64,000 nucleotides of DNA from Streptomyces sp. NBC_01788 (GTDB lineage Bacteria > Actinomycetota > Actinomycetes > Streptomycetales > Streptomycetaceae): positions 4,464,001 to 4,528,000 of the forward strand of contig NZ_CP109090.1 in the NCBI RefSeq assembly GCF_035917575.1. The letters are read 5' to 3'. The position numbers were made by a program, and so were the translations under genes. Shown in pieces: positions 51,355-59,856 of the stretch. Numbering within the stretch: position 1 is the first letter of the stretch; every line of letters starts with the position of its first letter. Under the pieces are notes generated by a model. That model had not been told where the DNA came from, made no database searches, and worked only from the letters and a program-made list of their open reading frames with translations.

Positions 51355-53145
51355 ATGAGCAAGACGCCAACCAGTACGACGGCCGACGAGACCCCGGCGG
51401 TGCCACCCGGCGACGAGGACCTCGGAGCCGCCGGCTCCCAGCTGTCCACCGCCCCCGCCGAGACGGCCGTCCCCGGCTCCTTCGGCGGCAACCGGGCGCC
51501 CGGACCGGCCGGCCGGCTCGCCTGGACCGGGCGGGAGGTCCTCGGCTGGGTCCGCTGGTTCTGGCGGCAGCTCACCTCCATGCGCGTCGCGCTGATGCTG
51601 CTGTTCCTGCTCTCCCTCGGCGCCGTCCCCGGTTCGCTGATCCCGCAGAGCGGCACCGACGCGATGAAGGTCGAGGCCTTCAAGCAGGCACACACCGTGC
51701 TCGCGCCGATCTACGACAAGCTCGGCCTGTTCCACGTCTACAGCTCGCCGTGGTTCTCCGCGATCTACATCCTGCTGTTCGTCTCGCTCATCGGCTGCAT
51801 CGTGCCGCGCACCTGGCAGTTCGTCGGCCAGCTGCGCAGCCGCCCGCCGGGCGCCCCCAAGCGGCTGACCCGGCTGCCCGCGTACACCACCTGGCGCACC
51901 GCCGCCTCCCCCGAGGAGGTCCGCGAGAGCGCGCTGAGGATCCTCAAGCAGCGCCGCTTCCGCGCCCACCTCGCCGATGACGCCGTCGCCGCCGAGAAGG
52001 GCTATCTGCGCGAGGCCGGCAACCTCGTCTTCCACGTCGCGCTGATCGTGATGCTGATCGCCTTCGCCTGGGGCCAGTTGTACAAGACCGAGGGCAACAA
52101 GCTGATCGTCGAGGGCGACGGCTTCTCCAACACCCTCACCCAGTACGACGACTTCAAGTCCGGCAACCTCTTCAACGACGACGACCTGGTGCCCTTCAGC
52201 TTCAACCTGAAGAAGTTCACCGGCACCTACGAGCGCACCGGCCCGCAGAAGGGCACGCCGCGCGTGTACCGGGCGGACATCACCTACAGCCTGGGCGCCC
52301 ACGGCAAGGAGCAGAAGGCGAGCATCTCGCCCAACCACCCGCTGGCCGTCGACGACGCCCGGGTCTACCTCGTCAGCCACGGCTACGCCCCCACCGTCAC
52401 CGTCCGGGACGGCAAGGGCGACGTGGTCTACCACCAGGCCGTGCCGCTGCTGCCGGAGGACGCCAACGTCACCTCGACGGGCGCCATCAAGGTGTTCGAC
52501 GGCTACAGGAACCCCGAGGGCAAGTCCGAGCAGCTCGGCTTCTCCGCGTTCTTCGTGCCGACCTTCGCCGGGGCCGGCAAGGGCACGATGTTCTCCCAGT
52601 TCCCGGCGCTGGACTTCCCCGTCCTCGCGCTGACCGGTTACCACGGCGACCTGGGCGTCAACGCGGGCGTGCCGCGGAACGTCTACCAGCTCGACACCAA
52701 GAACCCGAATCTCAAGCAGTTCAAGGACGCCAAGGGCAGGATCGTCGCCGCCCGGCTGCTGCCCGGCGAGACCATGACGCTGCCGAACGGCGCCGGCTCC
52801 ATCACCTTCGACAAGGACATCAAGGAGTGGGCCGGCTTCCAGGTCGTGCAGCAGCCGGGCACCGGCTGGGCGCTCACCGGCGCGCTCGCCGCCATCGCCG
52901 GACTGGCCGGCTCCCTGTTCATCCAGCGCCGCCGCGTCTGGGTGCGCGCCGTGCGGGGCGCCGACGGCGCGACCGTCGTCGAGATGGCGGGCCTGGGCCG
53001 CAGCGAGTCCGCGAAACTCCCCGAGGAGCTCGGCGACCTGGCCGCCCTCGTCCACGACAAGGCGCCCGCACAGGCCGACGCCGACCCCGACCGGGAGCCG
53101 GACGCCGGCACCCCCGTACCCGCCGAAGGGGCTGAGGAGAAGTGA
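51355..53145 (+). CDS. resB: Cytochrome c biogenesis protein ResB
   Basis: 596 residues. A Pro/Thr-rich cytoplasmic N-terminus leads to helix 1 (RVALMLLFLLSLGAVPGSLI, about 76-95), then further helices (about 134-152 and 222-240), a large extracytoplasmic domain (about 245-495), a final helix (about 500-520) and an acidic tail. ResB and CcsB form the haem-export and cytochrome c synthase complex of System II. The ATG at 51355 is 3 bases after ccdA; the stop overlaps ccsB (GTGA). The product would serve c-type cytochromes of the respiratory chain. Confidence 0.95.
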   Translation: MSKTPTSTTADETPAVPPGDEDLGAAGSQLSTAPAETAVPGSFGGNRAPGPAGRLAWTGREVLGWVRWFWRQLTSMRVALMLLFLLSLGAVPGSLIPQSGTDAMKVEAFKQAHTVLAPIYDKLGLFHVYSSPWFSAIYILLFVSLIGCIVPRTWQFVGQLRSRPPGAPKRLTRLPAYTTWRTAASPEEVRESALRILKQRRFRAHLADDAVAAEKGYLREAGNLVFHVALIVMLIAFAWGQLYKTEGNKLIVEGDGFSNTLTQYDDFKSGNLFNDDDLVPFSFNLKKFTGTYERTGPQKGTPRVYRADITYSLGAHGKEQKASISPNHPLAVDDARVYLVSHGYAPTVTVRDGKGDVVYHQAVPLLPEDANVTSTGAIKVFDGYRNPEGKSEQLGFSAFFVPTFAGAGKGTMFSQFPALDFPVLALTGYHGDLGVNAGVPRNVYQLDTKNPNLKQFKDAKGRIVAARLLPGETMTLPNGAGSITFDKDIKEWAGFQVVQQPGTGWALTGALAAIAGLAGSLFIQRRRVWVRAVRGADGATVVEMAGLGRSESAKLPEELGDLAALVHDKAPAQADADPDREPDAGTPVPAEGAEEK

Positions 53146-54245
53146 CTCTCGCCGCCGCAACAGAGCTCGCCACGGCGACCAACGAAAACCTGGCCGGCCT
53201 CAGCAATACGCTGATCTACTCCGCCATGGCCGTCTACACCCTGGCCTTCTTCGCGTACATCACCGAGTGGCTCTTCGGCAGCCGCAGCAAGGTGGCCCGC
53301 ACGGCCGCGGCGCTGACCGCCGAGGACGGCGCGGCCAAGGCGCAGGGCCCGGCCGTGACGGTGAAGTCCGCCGGCGGCGCCGCCGTGCTGGAGCGCCCCC
53401 AGGTGGTCGTACGGTCCGCCGTCGGTGCCCGTGACGTGCCGGACGGGCCCGGCGCGCACGGCGGCGACGAGAAGGGCGACCTGTACGGCCGGATCGCGGT
53501 GTCCCTCAGCGCCCTCGGCTTCCTCCTCGCGCTCGGTGGCGTGATCGCCCGCGCGGCCTCCGTGCAGCGGGCGCCATGGGGCAACATGTACGAGTTCAAC
53601 ATCACCTTCTCCACGGTCGCGGTCGGCGTCTACCTGCTGCTGCTCGCGCTGAAGAAGGACGTGCGCTGGCTCGGCCTGTTCCTGACCACCACGGTCCTGC
53701 TCGACCTCGGCCTCGCGGTCACCGTGCTCTACACGGCGAGCGACCAGCTGGTCCCCGCCCTGCACTCGTACTGGCTGTACATCCACGTCTCCACCGCGAT
53801 CTTCTGCGGCGCGGTCTTCTACGTCGGCGCGGTCGGCACCCTGCTGTACCTGTTCAAGGACTCCTACGAGAGCAAGCTCGCCTCCGGCGGGAAGCCCGGC
53901 CGTTTCGCGACCTCCGTCCTGGAGCGGCTGCCGGCCTCGGCGTCCCTGGACAAGTTCTCCTACCGCATCAACGCCGCCGTCTTCCCGCTGTGGACGTTCA
54001 CGATCGTCGCGGGCGCCATCTGGGCCGAGTCCGCCTGGGGCCGCTACTGGGGCTGGGACCCCAAGGAGACCTGGTCCTTCATCACCTGGGTCGCCTACGC
54101 CTGCTACCTGCACGCCCGCTCCACGGCCGGCTGGAAGGGCCGCAAGGCCGCCTACATCGCGCTGATCGCCTTCGGCTGCTGGCTGTTCAACTACTACGGC
54201 GTGAACATCTTCGTCAGCGGCAAGCACTCGTACGCGGGCGTCTGA
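53142..54245 (+). CDS. ccsB: Cytochrome c biogenesis protein CcsB (CcsA/ResC family)
   Basis: 367 residues with about eight membrane helices. The haem-handling WWD-type segment is WGRYWGWDPKETWSFITW, and conserved His residues are seen in ALHSYWLYIHVSTA. A cytoplasmic linker of about 70 residues sits after the first helix. GTG 53142 overlaps the resB stop. It completes the tlpA-ccdA-resB-ccsB operon for covalent haem attachment, which fits with the haem and menaquinone genes nearby. Confidence 0.95.
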   Translation: MTLAAATELATATNENLAGLSNTLIYSAMAVYTLAFFAYITEWLFGSRSKVARTAAALTAEDGAAKAQGPAVTVKSAGGAAVLERPQVVVRSAVGARDVPDGPGAHGGDEKGDLYGRIAVSLSALGFLLALGGVIARAASVQRAPWGNMYEFNITFSTVAVGVYLLLLALKKDVRWLGLFLTTTVLLDLGLAVTVLYTASDQLVPALHSYWLYIHVSTAIFCGAVFYVGAVGTLLYLFKDSYESKLASGGKPGRFATSVLERLPASASLDKFSYRINAAVFPLWTFTIVAGAIWAESAWGRYWGWDPKETWSFITWVAYACYLHARSTAGWKGRKAAYIALIAFGCWLFNYYGVNIFVSGKHSYAGV

Positions 54246-54270
54246 CCGGCCCCTCGGTGACACTGGTGTC

Positions 54271-54705
54271 ATGACCGGTTCCATCGAACAGGGCATCAGC
54301 CAGATCCACGGGAACACCCACCTGCTCACCTTCCTGGTGCGGCTCCCCGGGCCCATGGAGCGGGTCTGGCCGGAGCTGACCACACCGGAGGGGCTCGCGC
54401 GCTGGTTCACCGACGTCGACGAGCTGGAACCCCGGCTCGGTGGCGCGGTCGGTCTGCGCGGCCTCGGCAGCGGGCGGATCACCGCGTGGGACGTGGACCG
54501 GGTCGCCGAGTACACCCTGGAGGGCGGCGGCCGTATCCGCTTCCACCTGGAGCGCGACGGCGTGGACGGCTCCGTGCTCCGCCTCACCCACGAGTTCCTG
54601 GGGGAGACGGAGTCGGAGTCGCGTTGGCGGACTCGCTTCGAATGCCTGATCGAGGTGGTTTCGGGCCGAGGTCCCCGTTCCACGGATCAGGACGCTCCCC
54701 GATGA
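54271..54705 (+). CDS. SRPBCC-domain protein
   Basis: 144 residues with the START-like/AHSA1 SRPBCC fold: VRLPGPMERVWPELTTPEGL then ARWFTDVDELEPRLGG, and strands around GRITAWDVDRVAEYTLEGGG, as in proteins that bind hydrophobic ligands. It lacks the ~15 residues usually found at the very C-terminal helix, ending instead in RGPRSTDQDAPR. It is 25 bases downstream of ccsB and may be read from the same transcript. The ligand is unknown. Confidence 0.82.
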   Translation: MTGSIEQGISQIHGNTHLLTFLVRLPGPMERVWPELTTPEGLARWFTDVDELEPRLGGAVGLRGLGSGRITAWDVDRVAEYTLEGGGRIRFHLERDGVDGSVLRLTHEFLGETESESRWRTRFECLIEVVSGRGPRSTDQDAPR

Positions 54706-54831
54706 AGCACCGCATCTACGCGGCGACGGCCTGTGCCCGCCCCCCGAAACCGCGCGCGCCCCACTCTGTACCCTGACCCGATCATCGCCGCACGTGCGGC
54801 AGTCGGGCCCGGTGGGTGGGAGGAAACGGTC

Positions 54832-55599
54832 ATGGGTGCTGTTCCGGTCCTGGAGGAGCTGCGGGAGGTCTGCCAGCCGCAGGCGAAACTGGCGAGCCGC
54901 AACGGCGAGCACTGGGCGGGCCGCCTGTACATGCGGAGGGTCTCGCTGCGGTTCACCCGGCAACTGGTGCGCACCCCGGTGACCCCGGACCAGCTGACCT
55001 GGACCATGGTGGTGTGCGGAATCGCGTCCGGCGCCGCGCTGCTGATCCCGGGCCTGACCGGGGCCGTCCTGGCCGTCGTGCTGATGCAGCTGTTCCTCCT
55101 CTTCGACTGCGTGGACGGCGAGGTCGCCCGCTGGAAGGGCCAGAACAGCGCGTCCGGCATCTACGTCGACCGGCTCGGCGCCTATCTCGCGGACGCCGCC
55201 CTGATGGTGGGCGCCGGGTTCCACGCGGCCCGGTCCGGCTTCGGCGGCTGGGTGTCGCTGGGTCTGGCGACCGCACTCGGCGTGGTCCTGCTGAAGGCGT
55301 CCACCGATCTGGTCGACGTGGCGCGGGCCCGGCGCGGTCTGGCCGTCGCCGACGACGAGTCGACCCGGCCGCGCTCGCAGGGCGTGGCCACGGTGCGTCG
55401 GCTGGCCGCCGCGTTCAAGATCCACCGGGTGACCAACGGCATCGAGGCGTCCCTGCTCCTGCTGGCCGCGGCCATCGGCGACACCGTCACCGGCGGAGCC
55501 GACGTCACCCGCTGGGCGCTCATCGCGCTGGCCGCCATCACCTGGGTGATGGTCCCGGCCCACCTGCTGTCGATCCTGTCCTCGTCCCGGCTGCGCTAG
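54832..55599 (+). CDS. CDP-alcohol phosphatidyltransferase family protein
   Basis: 255 residues with about five to six membrane helices. The family signature D-G-x2-A-R-x8-G-x3-D-x3-D appears as DGEVARWKGQNSASGIYVD; by my count the final Asp is replaced by Ala (RLGA), so metal binding may differ, although related actinobacterial proteins also vary there. ATG 54832 follows GGGAGGAAAC. Such enzymes swap CMP for an alcohol in phospholipid or inositol-lipid synthesis; the acceptor is unknown. It stands alone on its strand, 126 bases from the SRPBCC gene. Confidence 0.85.
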   Translation: MGAVPVLEELREVCQPQAKLASRNGEHWAGRLYMRRVSLRFTRQLVRTPVTPDQLTWTMVVCGIASGAALLIPGLTGAVLAVVLMQLFLLFDCVDGEVARWKGQNSASGIYVDRLGAYLADAALMVGAGFHAARSGFGGWVSLGLATALGVVLLKASTDLVDVARARRGLAVADDESTRPRSQGVATVRRLAAAFKIHRVTNGIEASLLLLAAAIGDTVTGGADVTRWALIALAAITWVMVPAHLLSILSSSRLR

Positions 55600-55695
55600 T
55601 GCTGTGGCCGGAAAGGTTCGCGGGCGTCGCGAGCCGGTGAACCTTTCCGGTCGCAGCACCAGGACCCACCCGCCGCCGGGGTCGCCGGGCACCGC

Positions 55696-56088
55696 TCAGC
55701 TGCTCTTCGGCTCCTCGCCGTTCTCCTTGCGGCGCAGTTCCTCCTCGCGGCGGCGGAGGTCGGCCTCCCAGTTCTTCAGCAGGTCCTCGTCCTTCTTGTT
55801 CTCCTCGGCGAGGGACTGCAGGAACGTGGGGTTGTCGTCCGGGGCGACGTACTCGAGCCGCTGGTTGCGGTGCCACTGCGAGGGCGTGCGGCCGTTCGCC
55901 GGAGGGCGCCGGTCCTTGCCCGCGGCGAGCCAGGCGATCGAGCCGACGATCGGGAAGAGCAGGATGATGAAGACCCAGGCGACCTTGGGCAGGTGCTTGG
56001 CCTCGTCCTCGGGCGTGTTCAGGCAGTCGATGAAGGCGAAGATCATCAGTGCCAGCGGCACGACGTAGTACAGCAGCACCCTGAGCAT
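55696..56088 (-). CDS. Membrane protein with PLDc_N domain
   Basis: 130 residues. Two hydrophobic helices (about 2-22 and 35-55) enclose FAFIDCLNTPEDEAKHLPKV, the phospholipase D N-terminal-like (PLDc_N) domain, and WLAAGKDR ends it. A charged, coiled-coil-like tail follows (about 93-130: NKKDEDLLKNWEADLRRREE). It has no catalytic HKD motif. ATG 56088 matches the family start; a longer frame would begin at 56127. It diverges from the UbiD-type gene. The function is unknown. Confidence 0.85.
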   Translation of the reverse strand: MLRVLLYYVVPLALMIFAFIDCLNTPEDEAKHLPKVAWVFIILLFPIVGSIAWLAAGKDRRPPANGRTPSQWHRNQRLEYVAPDDNPTFLQSLAEENKKDEDLLKNWEADLRRREEELRRKENGEEPKSS

Positions 56089-56174
56089 GTCGAGAAGCCC
56101 CCTGAAAGCGGTGGAGGGGCCCTGCACCGGCCCCGTGACGGGGCCAGGGTAGCCGCTCGGGGATACTGGACCCC

Positions 56175-57632
56175 ATGGCGTACGACGATCTTCGTTCCCT
56201 GCTCAGGGCGCTGGAGCGCGAGGGAGACCTCAAGCGCATCAAGGCCGAGGTCGACCCGTATCTGGAGGTCGGTGAGATCGTCGACCGGGTGCAGAAGTCG
56301 GGCGGCCCCGCACTGCTCTTCGAGAACGTGCGCGGCTCCGCGATGCCCCTGGCCATGAACGTCTTCGGAACCGACCGGCGGCTGCTGAAGGCCCTCGGCC
56401 TGAAGTCGTACGGCGAGATCTCCGAAAAGATCGGCGGGCTGCTGCGGCCCGAGCTGCCGCACGGCTTCGTGGGCGTGCGTGAGGCGTTCGGCAAGCTCGG
56501 CGCGATGACGCACGTACCGCCGAAGAAGGTGAAGTCCGACAGCGCGCCCGTGCAGGAGGTCGTCCTGCACGGCGACGACGTCGACCTCGACGCCCTGCCG
56601 GCCCTGTTCACCTGGCCGCAGGACGGCGGCTCCTTCTTCAACCTGGGACTCACCCATACCAAGGACCCGGAGAGCGGCATCCGCAACCTCGGGCTCTACC
56701 GCCTCCAGCGTCACGACAAGCGCACCATCGGCATGCACTGGCAGATCCACAAGGACAGCCGCAACCACTACCAGGTCGCCGCCCGGCGCGGCGAGCGGCT
56801 GCCGGTGGCGATCGCCTTCGGCTGCCCCCCGGCCGTCACGTACGCCTCGACCGCGCCGCTCCCCGGTGACATCGACGAGTACCTGTTCGCCGGGTTCATC
56901 GCGGGCCGGCGGATCGAGATGGTCGACTGCAAGACCGTCCCGCTCCAGGTCCCGGCGAACGCCGAGGTGGTCCTGGAGGGCTGGCTGGAGCCCGGCGAGA
57001 TGCTGCCCGAGGGGCCCTTCGGCGACCACACCGGCTTCTACACCCCGCAGGAGCCCTTCCCGGCGCTGACCATCGACTGCGTGACGATGCGCAGGCGGCC
57101 CCTGCTCCAGTCGATCGTCGTGGGCCGCCCCCCGACGGAGGACGGACCGCTCGGCCGTGCCACCGAACGCTTCTTCCTCCCCCTGCTGAAGATCATCGTC
57201 CCGGACATCGTGGACTACCACCTGCCCGAGGCGGGCGGCTTCCACAACTGCGCGATCGTCTCGATCGACAAGAAGTACCCCAAGCACGCCCAGAAGGTGA
57301 TGCACGCCATCTGGGGAGCACACATGATGTCTCTGACCAAGCTGATCGTGGTCGTCGACGCCGACTGCGACGTGCACGATCTGCACGAGGTCGCCTGGCG
57401 GGCCCTGGGCAACACGGACTACGCCCGCGACCTCACCGTGGTGGAAGGCCCCGTCGACCACCTCGACCACGCCTCCTACCAGCAGTTCTGGGGCGGCAAG
57501 GCGGGCATCGACGCGACGCGGAAGCTGCCCGAGGAGGGCTACACGCGCGACGGCGGGTGGCCGGAGATGGTCCTTTCGGACCCGGATACGGCGGCCCTGG
57601 TGGACCGCCGCTGGAAGGAGTACGGCCTGTGA
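56175..57632 (+). CDS. mqnL: UbiD-type menaquinone biosynthesis decarboxylase
   Basis: 485 residues. UbiD family features are PALLFENVRG, RNLGLYRLQRHDKRTIGMHW and the catalytic EGPFGDHTGFY. These enzymes need prenylated FMN from UbiX, which is encoded two genes downstream. In the futalosine route it is thought to decarboxylate the prenylated dihydroxynaphthoate. The symbol follows the S. coelicolor usage for this locus and is given with some caution. The stop overlaps the mqnP start (GTGA), so the two are coupled. Confidence 0.88.
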   Translation: MAYDDLRSLLRALEREGDLKRIKAEVDPYLEVGEIVDRVQKSGGPALLFENVRGSAMPLAMNVFGTDRRLLKALGLKSYGEISEKIGGLLRPELPHGFVGVREAFGKLGAMTHVPPKKVKSDSAPVQEVVLHGDDVDLDALPALFTWPQDGGSFFNLGLTHTKDPESGIRNLGLYRLQRHDKRTIGMHWQIHKDSRNHYQVAARRGERLPVAIAFGCPPAVTYASTAPLPGDIDEYLFAGFIAGRRIEMVDCKTVPLQVPANAEVVLEGWLEPGEMLPEGPFGDHTGFYTPQEPFPALTIDCVTMRRRPLLQSIVVGRPPTEDGPLGRATERFFLPLLKIIVPDIVDYHLPEAGGFHNCAIVSIDKKYPKHAQKVMHAIWGAHMMSLTKLIVVVDADCDVHDLHEVAWRALGNTDYARDLTVVEGPVDHLDHASYQQFWGGKAGIDATRKLPEEGYTRDGGWPEMVLSDPDTAALVDRRWKEYGL

Positions 57633-58531
57633 GCTCCGCGTCCGCCGCGATCCCGCAGCCGGGACGCACCAAGGCCTTCCTGCGCCTGGTCATGATCGAG
57701 CACTCGATCTTCGCGCTGCCCTTCGCCTACATCGCCTCCCTGACCGCGATGTACGAGTGGGACAGGACCATCCACTGGGGCAGGCTGCTGCTCGTCACCG
57801 TGGCGATGGTGGGCCTGCGCACGTTCGCGATGGCCGTCAACCGGATCATCGACCGGGAGATCGACGCCCGTAACCCGCGCACCGCGCATCGCGAGCTGGT
57901 GACCGGCGCGATGTCGGTGCGGCACGCCTGGACGGGCGCGCTCGTCGCGCTCGTCGTGTTCCTCGCGGCCGCGGCCCTGCTCAACCCGCTCTGCCTGGCC
58001 CTCGCCCCCGTCGCGGTGGTCCCGATGGTCGTCTACCCCTACGGCAAGCGGTTCACGAACTTCCCGCAGGCCATCCTGGGCCTGGCCCAGGCGATGGGCC
58101 CGATCGGCGGCTGGCTGGCGATCTCCGGCAGCTGGTCCTGGGAAGCGGTGATCCTGGGCCTGGCCGTCGGCATCTGGATCGGCGGCTTCGACCTCATCTA
58201 CGCCTGCCAGGACGTGGAGACCGACCGCGAGGTCGGCGTGAAGTCGGTCCCGGCCCGCTTCGGCGTCCCCGCCGCCATCCGGGGGGCACGGGCCTGCCAC
58301 CTCGTCACCACCGCGCTGTTCGTCTGGTACGCCCTCGCCACCGGCGCCGGCGCCTTCTTCTGGCTGGGCCTGGTCGTCGTCGCGGGCGCCTTCGTCTACG
58401 AGCACACGATCGTCCGCCCGAACGACCTGTCCCGCCTCAACCGGGCGTTCTTCAGCGTCAACGGGTTCATCGGCATCGCCCTCTTCGTGTGCGCGCTGCT
58501 CGACCTGCTGGTGCGCGGTCTCACGGTCTGA
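57629..58531 (+). CDS. mqnP: Menaquinone biosynthesis prenyltransferase MqnP (UbiA family)
   Basis: 300 residues with about eight or nine membrane helices. The two Asp-rich motifs for prenyl diphosphate are NRIIDREIDARNPRT (N-x3-D-x3-D) and CQDVETDREVG (D-x3-D). It transfers the polyprenyl chain to 1,4-dihydroxy-6-naphthoate in the futalosine menaquinone route. GTG 57629 overlaps the UbiD stop. It sits between its likely downstream decarboxylase (UbiD) and the prenyl-FMN synthase (UbiX). Confidence 0.92.
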   Translation: MSSASAAIPQPGRTKAFLRLVMIEHSIFALPFAYIASLTAMYEWDRTIHWGRLLLVTVAMVGLRTFAMAVNRIIDREIDARNPRTAHRELVTGAMSVRHAWTGALVALVVFLAAAALLNPLCLALAPVAVVPMVVYPYGKRFTNFPQAILGLAQAMGPIGGWLAISGSWSWEAVILGLAVGIWIGGFDLIYACQDVETDREVGVKSVPARFGVPAAIRGARACHLVTTALFVWYALATGAGAFFWLGLVVVAGAFVYEHTIVRPNDLSRLNRAFFSVNGFIGIALFVCALLDLLVRGLTV

Positions 58532-58576
58532 TACCTCGCAGTTTGGATCATGAGCGCCGACGGATAGGCTCGACAC

Positions 58577-59248
58577 ATGAAGCCAGGAGAAACGCGGCGG
58601 GCACCTTGGATCGTGGGGGTGTCCGGAGCGTCCGGCACGCCGTACGCGGCCGCTGTGCTGCGTGCGCTGCTCGACGCCGGACAGAGCGTCGACCTGGTGG
58701 TCAGCCGGGCCTCGCGGCTCACCCTGCTCGACGAGACCGGCATCTCCTTCCGGGACGCCCATTGGCAGGACGACCTGCGCGAATGGCTGTCCCTCGGCGC
58801 CGACGGCAAGCCCGGCACCTTCGACGTGGACCTCACGGGAGTACGGCACTGGAGCGCCGGTGACCTGGCGGCCGGACCGTCCTCGGGGTCGTACCCGGCG
58901 CAGGGCATGCTGATCGTGCCCGCCTCGACGGCCTGTGTGGCGGGCGTCGCCCTCGGGCTGTCCAAGGACCTGCTGCAACGGGCGGCGAGCGTGACCCTCA
59001 AGGAGGGCAGGCCGCTGGTCGTCGCCGTACGGGAGACCCCGCTGAACGGCCGGACGCTGCGGCACCTGGTGGCACTGGACGACGCGGGCGCCACCGTCCT
59101 GCCCGCCTCGCCCGCCTTCTACGCCGGGGCGACCCACATCCAGCACCTCGTGGACTTCGTCGCCGGCCGGGTCCTGGACGCGGTGGGCGTACCCCACGGT
59201 CTCTACCGTCGCTGGGAGGGCGAACTGGGCGGCTCCCGGCCCGCGTGA
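58577..59248 (+). CDS. ubiX: UbiX family flavin prenyltransferase
   Basis: 223 residues. It shows VGVSGASGTPYAAAVLRAL (FMN binding), LIVPASTACVAGVALGLS, and LVVAVRETPLNGRTLRHL, the UbiX pattern. It makes prenylated FMN, the cofactor of the UbiD-type decarboxylase. It is slightly longer than E. coli UbiX because of an insertion around FRDAHWQDDLREWLSLGADG (about 58-77). ATG 58577 lies 45 bases after mqnP; the ribosome-binding site is weak (ATAGG). Confidence 0.93.
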   Translation: MKPGETRRAPWIVGVSGASGTPYAAAVLRALLDAGQSVDLVVSRASRLTLLDETGISFRDAHWQDDLREWLSLGADGKPGTFDVDLTGVRHWSAGDLAAGPSSGSYPAQGMLIVPASTACVAGVALGLSKDLLQRAASVTLKEGRPLVVAVRETPLNGRTLRHLVALDDAGATVLPASPAFYAGATHIQHLVDFVAGRVLDAVGVPHGLYRRWEGELGGSRPA

Positions 59249-59353
59249 GCGCCGCGCGGCGCTCTCCAGCGGTACCAGCACAGCACCACTCGGCACTTCA
59301 GGAACTTTCTTCAGATCTCTCGTCGGATCTCTTCAGCGGAAGGCTTCGATCGC

Positions 59354-59809
59354 ATGGACGCGGTGGACAGGCAGCTCATCCAGGCCCTGAGGGAGAACGG
59401 CCGGGCCTCGTACGCGGAGCTGGGGCGCCTCGTCGGCCTGTCGGGACCGAGCGTCACCGACCGCATCAACCGGCTGGAGGCGGCCGGTGTCATCACCGGC
59501 TACCGGGCCACCGTGGACGCCGCCTCGCTCGGTCTCGGCGTCACCGCCCTGATCGGCATCTCGCTCTCCGACGCCGCCGACCACGAGGACGTGGCGCAGC
59601 GGGTGAAGGACCTCTCCGAGATCGAGGACTGCTGGTTCATCGCCGGCGACGACTCGTTCATGCTCAAGGTGCGCGCCTCGGACGTCGACGGACTGGAGAG
59701 CATCATCCGGCGTCTGTCCGGAACCAAGGGCGTCTCCCGGACCCGTACCACCATCGTGCTGTCCACGAAGTGGGAGAACCGGGTGGGTGAGCTGCCCGAG
59801 GAGGTCTGA
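59354..59809 (+). CDS. Lrp/AsnC family regulator
   Basis: 151 residues. The N-terminal HTH (RQLIQALRENGRASYAELGR then LVGLSGPSVTDRINRLEAAG) is joined to an RAM/AsnC ligand-binding domain (VTALIGISLSDAADHEDVA, SRTRTTIVLSTKWENR). It is placed between ubiX and mqnE, the same order as in S. coelicolor, and may control the menaquinone genes in response to an amino acid or aromatic ligand; that is inferred from position. ATG 59354 has GGAAGG about 10 bases upstream. Confidence 0.92.
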   Translation: MDAVDRQLIQALRENGRASYAELGRLVGLSGPSVTDRINRLEAAGVITGYRATVDAASLGLGVTALIGISLSDAADHEDVAQRVKDLSEIEDCWFIAGDDSFMLKVRASDVDGLESIIRRLSGTKGVSRTRTTIVLSTKWENRVGELPEEV

Positions 59810-59856
59810 TCCTCCGGGCGTACGGTGGTCGCAGTCTTCAGGAAAGAGGTAGGGGC

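Noticed and set aside
49918..53145. Long minus-strand frames opposite tlpA, ccdA and resB.
   Set aside because: They are shadow frames; the plus-strand operon is continuous and conserved.
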